Shown here: piece by piece, positions 53,552 to 64,000 of the stretch
How positions within the stretch are numbered: the stretch's first letter is position 1
Layout: each line of letters starts with the position of its first letter
Source: Adiantum capillus-veneris
Lineage: Eukaryota; Streptophyta; Polypodiopsida; Polypodiales; Pteridaceae
NCBI GenBank assembly: GCA_014529385.2
Contig: CM043958.1
Span: forward strand, 92,164,435-92,228,434
Length of the DNA: 64,000 nucleotides
Reading direction: 5' to 3'
Program-made: the position numbers and the translations under genes
The notes under the pieces: generated by a model
Seen by the model: only the letters and a program-made list of their open reading frames with translations
What the model was told of the DNA's origin: nothing
The model's database searches: none

Positions 53552-54664
53552 TTAATGGTTTTTCCCTTGAAGGGGTCTATTGGCTAGAATCTCTAGGGAT
53601 TCTAAAACTGGTGTAGCATTTCCTAGTACATAAGCTGAGCTTGATGGATTTACAACTCCCCCCTTCCTAAGGTGGTCACTATAGCCTGCTTCATTGTAAG
53701 AGTTCAAAATTATTTGGCTCTGATTTAGTCTCACCTTTTGGGCCTGTGAAGGTACACTTTGGGTAGCACTGTTGATTTTTCGCATTTGTAAACCTTCTAC
53801 ATAGTTTCCTATGTATCTTCATGAAACATGACAAATTATTCCACAAGTCAAGATGTAGATAGCGTTATCTTTACCTTGATATTGTCTATCCCATGGGTCT
53901 CCTATGATATGAGCTTCTGTGGTTTTAGGACCCAAGGCATCATAGATGATAGACTCTTGTCTATATCTACGACTGTATTGATCAAAGTATATCCTCGTTT
54001 GGTCACAACATCGAAGCTTGATTTCCAATGGAGGAGAGTTTGGCTTTGAACAGATTTCTGGGTTCACTCGGGTAATATCCTTCAGCTCTAGAGAGGATGG
54101 GCTATAATAGATTCTTTCCTCTGAAATGAACCATCCTTTTTTATCTATCACTGGACACACTTCTATGAGTTGGTATGTGGACCGTTCAAACACTGGTTGA
54201 TCCTTTTTGTACAGTTTTCCTTTTTGGTCTACATAGTGTACATATGAATTATGTGTACCATACAAAGCTAACATCATTCTATTTGATGTGTCCCTTAGAC
54301 TCGTGAATGATTGCACACTCGTGGCATTGTATGCAAAATCGTTTGCAAACCTAACAATCTTTTCAACATTCGGTGATATCTTTACACCTTGACCAAATTC
54401 ATGCAGAAATTTGTTGTTCAAAGAATCAATTTTAAGCTTTTCAGGTACCTGTGCATCTTTATGCTGATTTTGAATTTGCAGTGTTTTTACTGGTGATTCT
54501 AAAGGTAATGTAGAATCATCTGATTGCATTAAAAGTGACGAGTTAAATGCACTTACATTGAGATTCGCATTTTCAATTTTCTCTGTACCTTGCTTGGCGG
54601 TTGATATGTACCTGTTGTCTGGATTTCTTGAAATTGTCCACCTTTTCGTCCACAATCTGAGCAA
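53552..54664 (-). pseudogene. Element C unknown protein part
   Basis: Frame 53819-54664 (281 codons) is the longest of this element: NNKFLHEFGQGVKISPNVEK, then SLRDTSNRMMLALYGTHNSY, then DQKGKLYKKDQPVFERSTYQ and VIDKKGWFISEERIYYSPSS, ending in a RYRQESIIYDALGPKTTEA. Frame 53552-53785 continues it. Short pieces (KGKLY..., VIDK.GW) are vaguely like the compact part of element D gag N-terminus (GKMY..., VVDKWG), but this was judged by eye. No known domain recognised. Confidence 0.55.
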
Positions 54665-55062
54665 TATGCCATGACTGGTGGTATTTCAATTGGCTCTGTC
54701 ATGTCAAGCTCTAGCTGAGGAGATTCTGTTTCTGTGCTTGCCAAGTTGTTGGCTTCTTCTTTTAGAACATTGAGCATCAAGTGTAAAATGCTCCATCTAG
54801 ACCTTTGTACCGTCTTTGGTTTGGGTCCCAATTAGACTTGCTTCATTGGCTGATCGGTTGGATTTTCCATTTATGGTTCTTGACTATAGATCTGACCACT
54901 GTAATCCATGTACAATGACCCTAATTGCATATGCAACAACTGCATGTTTTGATGGCTTGTGCAGATTTCTGGATACCCACTTGGGTCGATTTTTTGAACT
55001 TCTATCTGCACTTCATCTTTGAGCTTGCAATACCTAGCTCCATTGAAGTCTGTCTCTTTCAA
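54553..55062 (-). pseudogene. Element C N-terminal protein part
   Basis: Frames 54871-55062 (KETDFNGARYCKLKDEVQIE, HQNMQLLHMQLGSLYMDYSG) and 54553-54831 (PKPKTVQRSRWSILHLML, YCSDCGRKGGQF) join through stops. YCSDCGRKGG is a short C-X2-C pair. No known domain. The first Met at 55062 follows the T-rich tract. Confidence 0.5.
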
Positions 55063-55064
55063 CG

Positions 55065-55580
55065 ACTTTCTTTTTATTTTTATTAATTTTTTGATAAAAT
55101 TTTGAATTTTCTAATTCTTTTATTTTTAATATTTTTTTCGAAAAGTTTTGATTTCTTATGAATTTTCTATTTTTTAATTTTTTTGAGTTTTTTGAAGGTT
55201 TTATGAATTTTGAGATTTATTGGGATTTTTTTCTGATCAATGATTGAATTTTTATGAATTTTCTATAATTTTTAGGGATTTATCTGTGAATTTTTTGATT
55301 TTAATGATTTTTTTGGTGAATTTTTGATACTTTTAATGAATTTTCTAAGAGGTTTTTTTAAAAATGAGGTTTTTCTACTTTTTGTAATTTTGTATTTTAT
55401 TTTTTTATTTTTTTAATGAGTTTTTGATTTATTATTTTTTTTTGTGTTGTTTTTTAATAAATTGTTTTTATGGATGTTTAAAGATTTTTTTCTTTTTGGT
55501 GATTTTTTATTCTTTTTATTGTTGTTGTTTTTTTTGAAAAAGATTTTTGATTTTTGATTTTTTTTAATTGCAAAATAAAC
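55065..55580. repeat. T-rich low-complexity tract
   Basis: About 515 bp on the plus strand composed mainly of T with GAATTTT and ATTTTT units; on the sense (minus) strand it is A-rich. Non-coding. Confidence 0.9.
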
Positions 55581-56140
<560 letters not shown>

Positions 56141-56314
56141 AGCGCGATTTTAGAGAGATAAAGAGGGAGTTAGAGAGAGGGTGATGGATAAATTTAGAGA
56201 GAGAAAAGGGGGGGGAAGTTAATAATCGGGTTTTTAGTGAGAGAGGGAGGTGAGAGAATGCTAATAATCGGACTGGGAAGGGTTGGGGGAGGAGAGAGAA
56301 AGTTAGAGAGAGAG

Positions 56315-57953
56315 AGTGGGGGTGTGGGGTGGGTTCACACGGAGAAGGAAGAAGAAGAAGAGAAGTGTATTTTTTATGGCGACGAACACTATCTCAACGG
56401 ATAGTAAAGATATCCCTCGACAAAGAATTTTTTATGCACCACAAGGCACAGTATCGAAGCTCGAAAATTATTTTTCCTTACTATTTGATTTTCAATCGTC
56501 CAAAAATGCCAAAATTAGGCCGAAAATTAGCCAAAAACGTTAAAATTCACCTGAAAATCCCAAAAATTGCCAAAAAAATCCAAAACATTCTCGAAAAATT
56601 CAAAAAACCTTAGAAAATCATTGTCATTCACAATCAAACATTTCCAACACATAAAAGCACACAAAAATAGCAGTTTTTACCAAAAACGCAATTTACCACA
56701 TAATCAACCCGGCCCTTGAAAATAGAAAGCTCAAAATTTGACCCCGGAGGCCACAAATGCGATAAAATGATGTAAAAACACACATTCAAAACAACTCGTA
56801 AAGATAAAAAAATATTAAAATTTTATAGAATTAATAAAAAATTAATACAAAAATGAGCAAAAAATTACAAAAAATATGCAATTTTTTTCTAAAAATTCTC
56901 CACACATAGGGGATTAGTGCAGCAAAAAATAATCACAAAAATCACATCAATTTAATTGCCAAATAATTTGATCAAAAAATCAAGACTAGGCAATTAAACC
57001 GGCAAAATTTGCGACAAAAGTAGGTCAAAATTCGACGCAATTGAAGTGTGTAAATCCTTGTTTTGAGCTAAAAAATGTAGCAATTAATCATTACACACAT
57101 CAAATATGCAATCAAAACATTTATTCAATCATGCACATTAAGCACTTTTTAAGCACACACACACTAATAAAATTGGCAATTTTTACCAATCTTTAGGTGC
57201 GCACACAAAAGGGTTAAACTTGTCAAAATTGCAATGTGATTTCACAAATCATTAGTTGGGCATGACCACAACAAAAAGCAATCATCACAATTGAAAAATC
57301 ATTAAGCACACATTGATTTTTAGCTGCACAAACACCTAAAATTACGCATACACACACTCAATTAGAATGCACACACACTTGATTTTAGTGCGCACACACT
57401 TACAATTGACCATTGAAGCATGCAATTAAATCAATTATGACACAATTAGAAACACACATTCACCAATTAGCAATTGAACTTGTCAATTGCATACGCTACC
57501 AAATCTTAAAAATTTCGGCATTACAATGGCATGAAAACGAACAATCCAAAAATTTCATAGCATCATAGCATCAAATTGCATTGCATTAACATAGCATCAA
57601 CATTACATTGCATCATGGTGGGATCTCTACACAATTCTATACATCTTTAGATTGTAGAGAGGTTGAGAATACCACCTTGATTACCTTTCCTCGAAGATCA
57701 ATTGAATGGTTGAAAGCTCCAATCCTTCATAGCAAATTAGTAAGTTAGTAAAATTAGTCAAATTAGCAAGGGGTTAGTGTGAAATTAGAGTGTGTAAACA
57801 CACAATTGACAAGATATGGTAACACATTAGGGAATTATGAACACATTGATTCATGCACACATATCCAAAATCCACAAAAACATAAACTCACAAGTGAAAT
57901 TAGTGAGGAAACAAATCCGATTATGCCAAAATTACACTAGCATAGGCCATCGT
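56315..57953 (-). other. Element C 5' region, A-rich and CACA-rich
   Basis: About 1.6 kb, A-rich on the plus strand with many CACACAC and AATTAG units. No frame or motif on the sense strand. Confidence 0.7.
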
Positions 57954-57972
57954 CCCTGGTAGCAGCGCCAAA
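57954..57972 (-). promoter_or_regulatory. Element C primer binding site
   Basis: Minus strand TTTGGCGCTGCTACCAGGG directly at the LTR end; same class as element D. Confidence 0.85.
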
Positions 57973-58753
57973 TGTTGGGTGTCCCATCGTTGTAATATAT
58001 CCAATGACAACCAAAATAATCAATCCCAAGGGATGAGCTACCCGGCTAGGGCATGGAAACACTCACACGGTTAGTGAGCTAATTATGGCAACACAAATGG
58101 TTAACTCTACGATGTGAGCTTCTCGGCCTATGGAGGAGCTAAGCCACAATGAAGGGCAATATCCACATCCACTTCTCTTCCCCTCCAATCAACCCAATCA
58201 CACACACTACGATTGCAAGATGCACACAACACTAATCCTATCATGCAACACACTAATCACAAGCACACACACATAGATCTATCGAGCATCACTCTCCAAT
58301 TAAACCTACATGCACACACAAGCAAAAGAGGGCAATCACACAAGATTAGAGAGAGATAAACCATTAATTAGTTAAGATCTAGCTAATCTAAGCATCATAT
58401 GCAATCATAAGAAGCATGAGAGAGGCATAGTGAAAGAGAATGAATCATTGATAATGTTAATCAAGTCTCATGAGCAAGAAGAAGCTCACGCACTCCATAG
58501 CCACACACCTCAAGAGCTCTCACCAAAGAGTGCTCTCAACAAATGAGCTTGAGAACCCTCATTTCTTTTACACAGTGCCTTACATACCAATGGCTTGAAA
58601 AAAATCGGGAATTTACAATATGTGACCATTTTGGGAGAATGTGAAAAATGTGTAACTCCAGTCTTCACTGCTTCTTTCTGTTGACCTTCGATGTGCATCC
58701 ATACATTTTTTGTCTTTAGCAGGTTTTGTTAACTGACATTGACTCAGCTAACA
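57973..58753 (-). repeat. Element C 5' LTR (781 bp)
   Basis: Plus strand begins TGTTGGGTGTCCC and ends CAGCTAACA. Confidence 0.92.
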
Positions 58754-58758
58754 CTATC

Positions 58759-60790
58759 CCAAGCTTCAATCCCAAGGCCGCAAACACCTTCGAAGGTAGA
58801 GAGAGCTAGCAAGGAATGAGGGTAGGAAAGAGAAAGAAGAATTATCCATAAGAGAAAGAAATAGTTTCTCACTTATCATCACTCTTCTTGCTTAGCATAG
58901 CATAATATCATAGTAATAAAGATGACAAGCTTAAGCATTGAAGCATGGCTCTTGGTTGGATTTACATTCCATAGCCAAGAGTGTTGTTGTAGGCTCTCCA
59001 CTTCTCAACAAGCTTGGAGAAGGAGATGGAGATCTTGCACTTTGCACTCCACACAATGAGAGAATGTGTGTGTGTGTGTGTGAGAGTATACCCCCACTCT
59101 CATGCTTGGTCCACACCTCTCTCTCTCTCTCTAGTAATATTTAATTATATCATTTGGGACATGTGTCCTCTTTTTCCTCTTTGATAGAACGAACTTAATT
59201 ATTTATTTTTATGCATCTAAACTCTCATTGGACCCCTTTAAAGCCTCTCCAATAGGATTCAAGCACATCATGAGGGCCGCATGCGGAGAATTTTGCCATG
59301 TGTCTTTTATGCTTCTTAAGTCATTTGGTTTGAATTGAACACTTCAAGCACTTAGTCAATCAAGCATGGAAACCGTTTATGCCTCTTGAGAGTTTATCTT
59401 TGAATTGAACACTTCAAGAACCTTAGTCATCTTAAGCATAAAAATCACCTCAAGATTTGGGCAAGGTTCCCATAAACACTTTAGCTAGCAAGCCGACAAG
59501 CACCTCATGCTTGGGTAGGGTTCCCACCTCAAGCCTTAGCTTACCTAAGGTCAAAGGACTTTTTAACACTAACTTTAGAGGTCTTTAATGAAGCTAATCT
59601 AAGGTCTTTAAGCTCCATTAGGTAGCATTGCTCTTTAACATACCATCTCTCATTTGGACCCCTTTAACCTTGGCCCCATGTTGAGACAGATCCATAAGCA
59701 CATGTCTATATTCTAACCCTTATTCCCATTTATTCTCCCACATTACATGATCAGTTTAATATGTGAAAATCATTTGGGTTGGTTAGATTTTAGATTTTAT
59801 GACATTACCTCTCTCTTGAAATCATAGTCGTCCTCGACTATGAGGTAGAAGAGATAAAGTTTTAGTCATTAGTCTACGTTTCTTAGTGGGTAGCGGATCC
59901 CTTTTCACCCTACGACATCATTCCAGAATGGATGAATAGTCCATTTGGTGCTTGGGAGACGTAGCTATCATAAGCATGTCTTCTCTTTATTCCATATCAT
60001 ACTCCCAAAGTAGAGTGCAAATTCTACTTGGTGTTTGAGTGACGTCTGTTAGAAAATATGACTTAGCTAAGTAGATAATTGAGTAGATTACTTAATGGAG
60101 AGAGATAATTTTTACACACAAGAGATTACAGAGTAGAGAGATAGAGAGAGAGAGAGTACACACGAGATATGTGGTTCACCCAATGTGGGCTAAATCCACG
60201 GGAAAGTAGCCACTTAATGGCTTTAGTACTTTAAACAAAAAGTAAGTTACAAAGGGATTATACCCTTAATAGAGCTCCCACCTTGTTTCGCTCTCACCAC
60301 CTCACACCCACCTTGTTGCATCAACTTCACACTGTGAAATGTGTGTAGAAATGGCCTCCTTTTATAGGCCAAAAGGGCTGCCCTCTCTCATGAGAGGTAG
60401 CCATGTGTAGCCACCCTTGTGTAGATAAGGCCAAATCGGACCCTCCAATCCGCCCATGTGCGGCCACCCTTGAGAAGACAAGTCCTCCTTTGAATTCGGC
60501 CATCGGCCACCGACCATTGAATTTCGACCACCAGCCACCAGCCATTGACTACCGGCCAACCGACCAAACGACCGACCGTTTTCCGACCACATTCCGACCG
60601 CCGTCCGGCCATAATATTTTGGCGAAGCCAGTCCCAAAATTTTCACGAGATTGGCTGTGAAAATTTTGGTTTTCGGGGAGTGATTTTGTTTTTTGGTGAG
60701 TGATTTTTCTACATGCACGATGGCTTCTCTTCATAATGGGGGCCTTACAAATGTGCGTTTTTAATATAAAAAATTACAAGGGGTAAATCA
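58759..60790 (-). repeat. Gypsy shared LTR, second part
   Basis: Resumes the LTR after element C and ends GGGGTAAATCA. Internal B begins at once. Confidence 0.93.
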
Positions 60791-60927
60791 GGCTCCATAC
60801 TTAACAACGTCGTCATCACAAACAGGATTCTAAGCATGAATTTGTGCCCAAAAGAGGATTAGTCTTATAAGACAAAAGCATTGTTCATTTAGAAAGAGTT
60901 TACATTTGCTTACTCTAATGCAGCATT

Positions 60928-61331
60928 GTGAGCATTGCCAAGGTTCATACTATCCTTAAAATGTATTCCTTGTATCCATGTAGCATCTTCAAAAGGGCAA
61001 TTTTTCAACTTAATAAGATACATCGGATAATCTTACCATGCCGTAGTACCTTGTCTTCATGCCGAAGGATAGCTTCGGGTTGTAGCACTTCTTCTTGGTC
61101 TTCAATTTCTGGAGAGTCTTCAATAATTGGTTCTCTTGGTGGCTCTCCTTTGTAGGGCTTAAGTAGGCTCACATGAAAAGCATCGTGTATGAGCCAATGG
61201 TTTGGGAACTTGAGTTGATAAGCCATGTCATTGATTGGCTTCAAGTTTTGAAAAGGACCATAGTATCTTTTTGCAAATTTAGCATAATACTTTTGATGGC
61301 CCGTAGGATTTTTGCCCGTCGTTTGCCTCAA
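60928..61331 (-). pseudogene. Gypsy B integrase C-terminus and chromodomain
   Basis: Frame 61005-61331 reads GKNPTGHQKYYAKFAKRYYG then KPINDMAYQLKFPNHWLIHD and HVSLLKPYKGEPP, then EVLQPEAILRHEDKVLRHGK. Further downstream (60950-61004) comes EDATWIQGI, the chromodomain aromatic block. This copy is better preserved than A. Confidence 0.87.
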
Positions 61332-61577
61332 TCGAGCCTTGGGAAACTTAAGTAAGACTCAATTATTTTCTTTGAATGTTAAGGCCCTTTTGTGCTTGTC
61401 AGCAACAGCTTTTTGCCTTTGTTGTGAGATGGATATAGCCTGCTTAACCTTTTAAAATATTCTTGTAGGTCACGACTATACTCATCAACAAACAAAGATC
61501 TTCCCATGTACTTTAGGTAGCAAAGGACTTTTATGTCTTCCCTCTATGATCTCAAAAGTTGTTTTTCCTGTAATAGT

Positions 61578-61798
61578 ATGGACACTATTATTGTACGCAT
61601 ACTCTACAAGGGGTAAGTACTTCACCCATTGTGACCGTTGGTCTACTTCTATAACATAAGTCTTTAGTAGACACTATTATTGTACGCATACTCTACAATA
61701 ATAGTATGGACACTATTATTGTACGCATACTCTACAAAGGGTAAGTACTTCACCCATTGTGACCGTTGGTCTACTTCTATAACATAAGTCTTTAGTAG
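61578..61798. repeat. ~95-bp duplication in gypsy B integrase
   Basis: GTATGGACACTATTATTGTA... through ...CATAAGTCTTTAGTAGA occurs at 61578-61673 and again at 61703-61798, with a partial third repeat between. Gypsy A lacks it. Confidence 0.9.
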
Positions 61799-62519
61799 AT
61801 CGAGTATCGTAAGATTGGCTATCTCACTTTGGCCATCCGTTTGTGGGTGGTAGGCCGAAAAGAAATTCAATCTTGTACCTATATTTTCAAAGAGACCTTT
61901 CCAAAAATTACTGGTCATTCTAGGATCTCTATTTGACACGATGGATGTTGGTAATCCAGGGTGTTTGAAAATCTGAGATATAAAGATGGTTTCCATTTGG
62001 TGTGTCTTAATAGTCTTTTTGACAGGAATAAAGTGTGCTTGCTCGCAAAACCTGTTGACTATTGTCCATATTCCCATATTCCCATGGATAGACTTGGGTA
62101 ATCCAAAGATAAAATGCATGGATATACTCTCCCATGGTGAATTAAGGATTGGCAATGGCTGGACAAATCCATGTTTCTTCCCTCTCATACTTAGTGTTTT
62201 GGCATACCACACATTTTGAAACATACTTTTGTATGTCCACTTTCATGGTAGGCCAATAGAAGTACGTCTCTACTTCTCGAAGAGTAGGTTGAATGCCTCT
62301 ATGCCCCGCATAGGGAGGAGCATGGGATTCATACATAACTTTCTCACGAAGGGAGTGGGTAACACATAGCCTAGTGCAATGGAGAAGATAACCATCCTGC
62401 AAGGTGAATGGTTCCTCTTTCTTCCCCAAATCAAGGACTGACATTACATGTTTAAAGTTAGGGTCAGTAGCATACTCAACTATCATAGAAGATAGATCAT
62501 TGTGAGTTGCTATAGACAC
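61664..62519 (-). pseudogene. Gypsy B integrase
   Basis: Frame 62142-62519 has ESHAPPYAGHRGIQPTLREV, FYWPTMKVDIQKYVSKCVVC and CQNTKY (zinc HHCC). Frame 61664-62224 has SPWESISMHFIFGLPKSIHG, where the first core Asp is His, then SIVSNRDPRMTSNF, where the second Asp is Asn, then HPQTDGQSEIANLTILDL with the Glu. Two catalytic residues are lost and the tail carries the duplication at 61578-61798. Confidence 0.87.
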
Positions 62520-62602
62520 CGCATTGACTTTTGATTTTGTCGTGAAAGTGCATCGGCCACTTGATTGTGCTTACCAGCAATGTGAGAAATATGAAAATAT
62601 AA

Positions 62603-63128
62603 TTACGAAAGAAAATTTTCCCACCTTGTTTGTTTGTCGAAAAGCTTGGTTTGCGTCATGAAGTACTTGAGACTTTGGTGGTCTGTTTGTAAAATGAATG
62701 GAGTCCCCAATAAATAGTTCTTCCATGTGTCTAGGGCATGTAGAATAACTAAAAGCTCTTTCTCATAAATTCCCAGGACCCATTCATCCGTATTGAGCCT
62801 TTGGCTCTCATATGCTATGGCATGCCCTTCTTGAAGCAAGACTGCTCCAAGGCAATCACCACAAGCATCACATTTGACCCTCAAATGGCTTTGAGAGATC
62901 CGGAAGCATGATTACTGGTTGAGAGGTAAGCTTTTCTTTGAGCTTGTCAAAAGCATTTTGCTTTTTAGCAGTCCATGAGTACTTAACATTCTTCTTTGTT
63001 AAGTCATCCAATGGTCTTGCTATTTGAGAGAATTTTGCTATAAAGCATCTATAGTATGCGTACATACCAATAAAGCTTCTTAGCTTATGTAGATTCCTTG
63101 GATTAGGCCATGACTTTATTACCTCCAA
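62603..63128 (-). pseudogene. Gypsy B RNase H and connection
   Basis: Frame 62868-63128 encodes RNLHKLRSFIGMYAYYRCFI; frame 62603-62884 has CDACGDCLGAVLLQEGHAIA and TDEWVLGIYEKELLVILHAL, then QTDHQSLKYFMTQ. A shift joins the two. Confidence 0.9.
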
Positions 63129-63131
63129 CTT

Positions 63132-63719
63132 TCATGGATCCATATGGATACCATCTTGAGAGATAATATGACCTAAGTATTGAATCTCTTGAAGGAAAAA
63201 TTTGCTTTTCTTTTGGTTGAGAAAAAGCTTGTTCTCCCTCAATGCTTGAAAAATCACTTGAAGATGTTGCTTGTGTTCCTCCAAGGACTTGGAGTAGATG
63301 ATGATATCATCAAAGAACACTCTAGTGAACTTGCGGTAGGGTCTAAATATTTTCTCCATCAAACGATTGAATGTGGCTGGTACATTAGTCAAGCCAAAAG
63401 TCATGACTAGATATTCATAAAGACCAAACGTTGTACAAAACGCAGTCTTTAGGATATCTTCATCCACTATCCCTATTTGATGATAGCCACTTTTAAGTTC
63501 AATCCTACTGAAGTAGGTAGAGCCTTGTAGCTTATCAAACATATCTTCTACCCGAGGCACGGGAAACCTGTTTTTGATAGTGATATGGTTTATTGCTCGA
63601 TAATCCACACACATACTGTATGTACCATCTTTCTTTTGCACTAAAAGGACTGGAGAACAAAAGGGAGAAGATCTAGGCCTCACCATCCCTTTGTCTACCA
63701 ATTCTTGTACTTGCCTCAT
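63132..63719 (-). pseudogene. Gypsy B reverse transcriptase
   Basis: A 195-codon uninterrupted frame: VRPRSSPFCSPVLLVQKKDG, then [29 protein letters not shown] (the first catalytic Asp position reads Glu in RIELKSGY), TFGLTNVPATFNRLM, VFFDDIIIYSKS (catalytic D-D) and QYLGHIIS. It is the best-preserved RT in the window but truncated upstream by the change at about 63919. Confidence 0.9.
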
Positions 63720-63859
63720 GATCTCCTCTTGTTGAGCTTGGGAAACTCGATAAGGAGGCTTGTTAGGTGGTGAGCTTCCTGGTAGGAGCTCAATTTGATG
63801 GAATCATCCCCTTGTTTTGGAGGTAGGTCCATAGGGATATCATCAAAGAAAACATCTTG

Positions 63860-64000
63860 GAATCCATTTAGAAAAGTAGACAAGTCTAACTCTTCTTGAT
63901 TCCTACCATTTTCATTTGAAGTGCTTTATAGTAAGACGCTCAAAGAGAAATTGGTAGGAATCAAGAAGAGTTAGACTTGTGTACTTTTCTAAATGGATTC
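63860..64000. repeat. Inverted repeat at the window edge
   Basis: 63860-63910 and 63951-64000 are reverse complements over about 50 bp, with one mismatch and a 40-bp spacer. The left arm is gypsy B sequence, equal to gypsy A 47780-47840. From about 63919 B departs from A, and 63951 onwards reads the same gypsy DNA backwards. It probably continues beyond the window. Confidence 0.9.

Overview
The window is a gene-poor, transposon-packed stretch of a land-plant nuclear genome. Evidence for this: plant-type Ty1/copia and Ty3/gypsy LTR retrotransposons with tRNA-type primer binding sites, a PIF/Harbinger DNA transposon, LINE remnants, a dead plant-type pentatricopeptide (PPR) fragment, a dead organellar EF-Ts retrocopy, and many long (GA/CT)n tracts. 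The PPR fragment (KTCIKNKDLHKGAILHAQ-like) looks most like those of ferns or other non-seed plants. That lineage guess is an inference, not something a search has confirmed.

Layout. 1-9410 holds a broken LINE on the minus strand (about 1400-5130), a 5.2-5.6 kb duplication, a possible first coding exon (6085-6255, minus), a PPR pseudogene (about 6660-7065, minus) and an intronless EF-Ts pseudogene (about 8075-8761, plus). A PIF/Harbinger element (9621-12933, TSD TAA) lies inside one unit of a tandemly duplicated microsatellite-bearing segment. A second copy of the same LINE family (13690-14424 and 18058-18617, plus) is split by a 3.6 kb defective copia element (14425-18057, minus, perfect 5-bp TSD AGAGT).

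From 18618 to the right edge there is one huge nested Ty3/gypsy complex on the minus strand. Its host is a chromodomain-bearing gypsy family with ~2.4 kb LTRs, arranged LTR - internal A - LTR - internal B, so that A and B share the middle LTR. Internal A is split in its reverse transcriptase by element D (23557-47378, ~18.4 kb of its own sequence). D's right LTR is split by element E (41920-47313, 5.4 kb, plus strand). The shared LTR is split by element C (50116-58753, 8.6 kb). TSDs and intact homologous sites elsewhere in the window support every one of these insertions.

Most unusual is element D. Its pol has an ordinary retropepsin with an in-frame doubled active-site loop, RT and RNase H, two successive H2C2 zinc-binding modules, the integrase core, and a second retropepsin-like domain after the integrase. 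About 2.5 kb further on is a long, broken sense-strand ORF (about 1,150 codons) with an acidic Glu/Thr-rich part and a coiled coil. Palindromes of the type AAATAATCGNGATTATTT recur at 285-293 bp spacing in both untranslated regions of D. Element C lacks RT and integrase but carries a related degenerate retropepsin plus a tail with the repeated IWVPK motif that is also present after D's second retropepsin, so C may be a non-autonomous relative of D. Element E carries only gag and protease, and a C-rich minisatellite follows where RT and integrase would be expected.

No coding region here looks intact except possibly the short exon at 6085-6255. No tRNA, rRNA or CRISPR features were seen.
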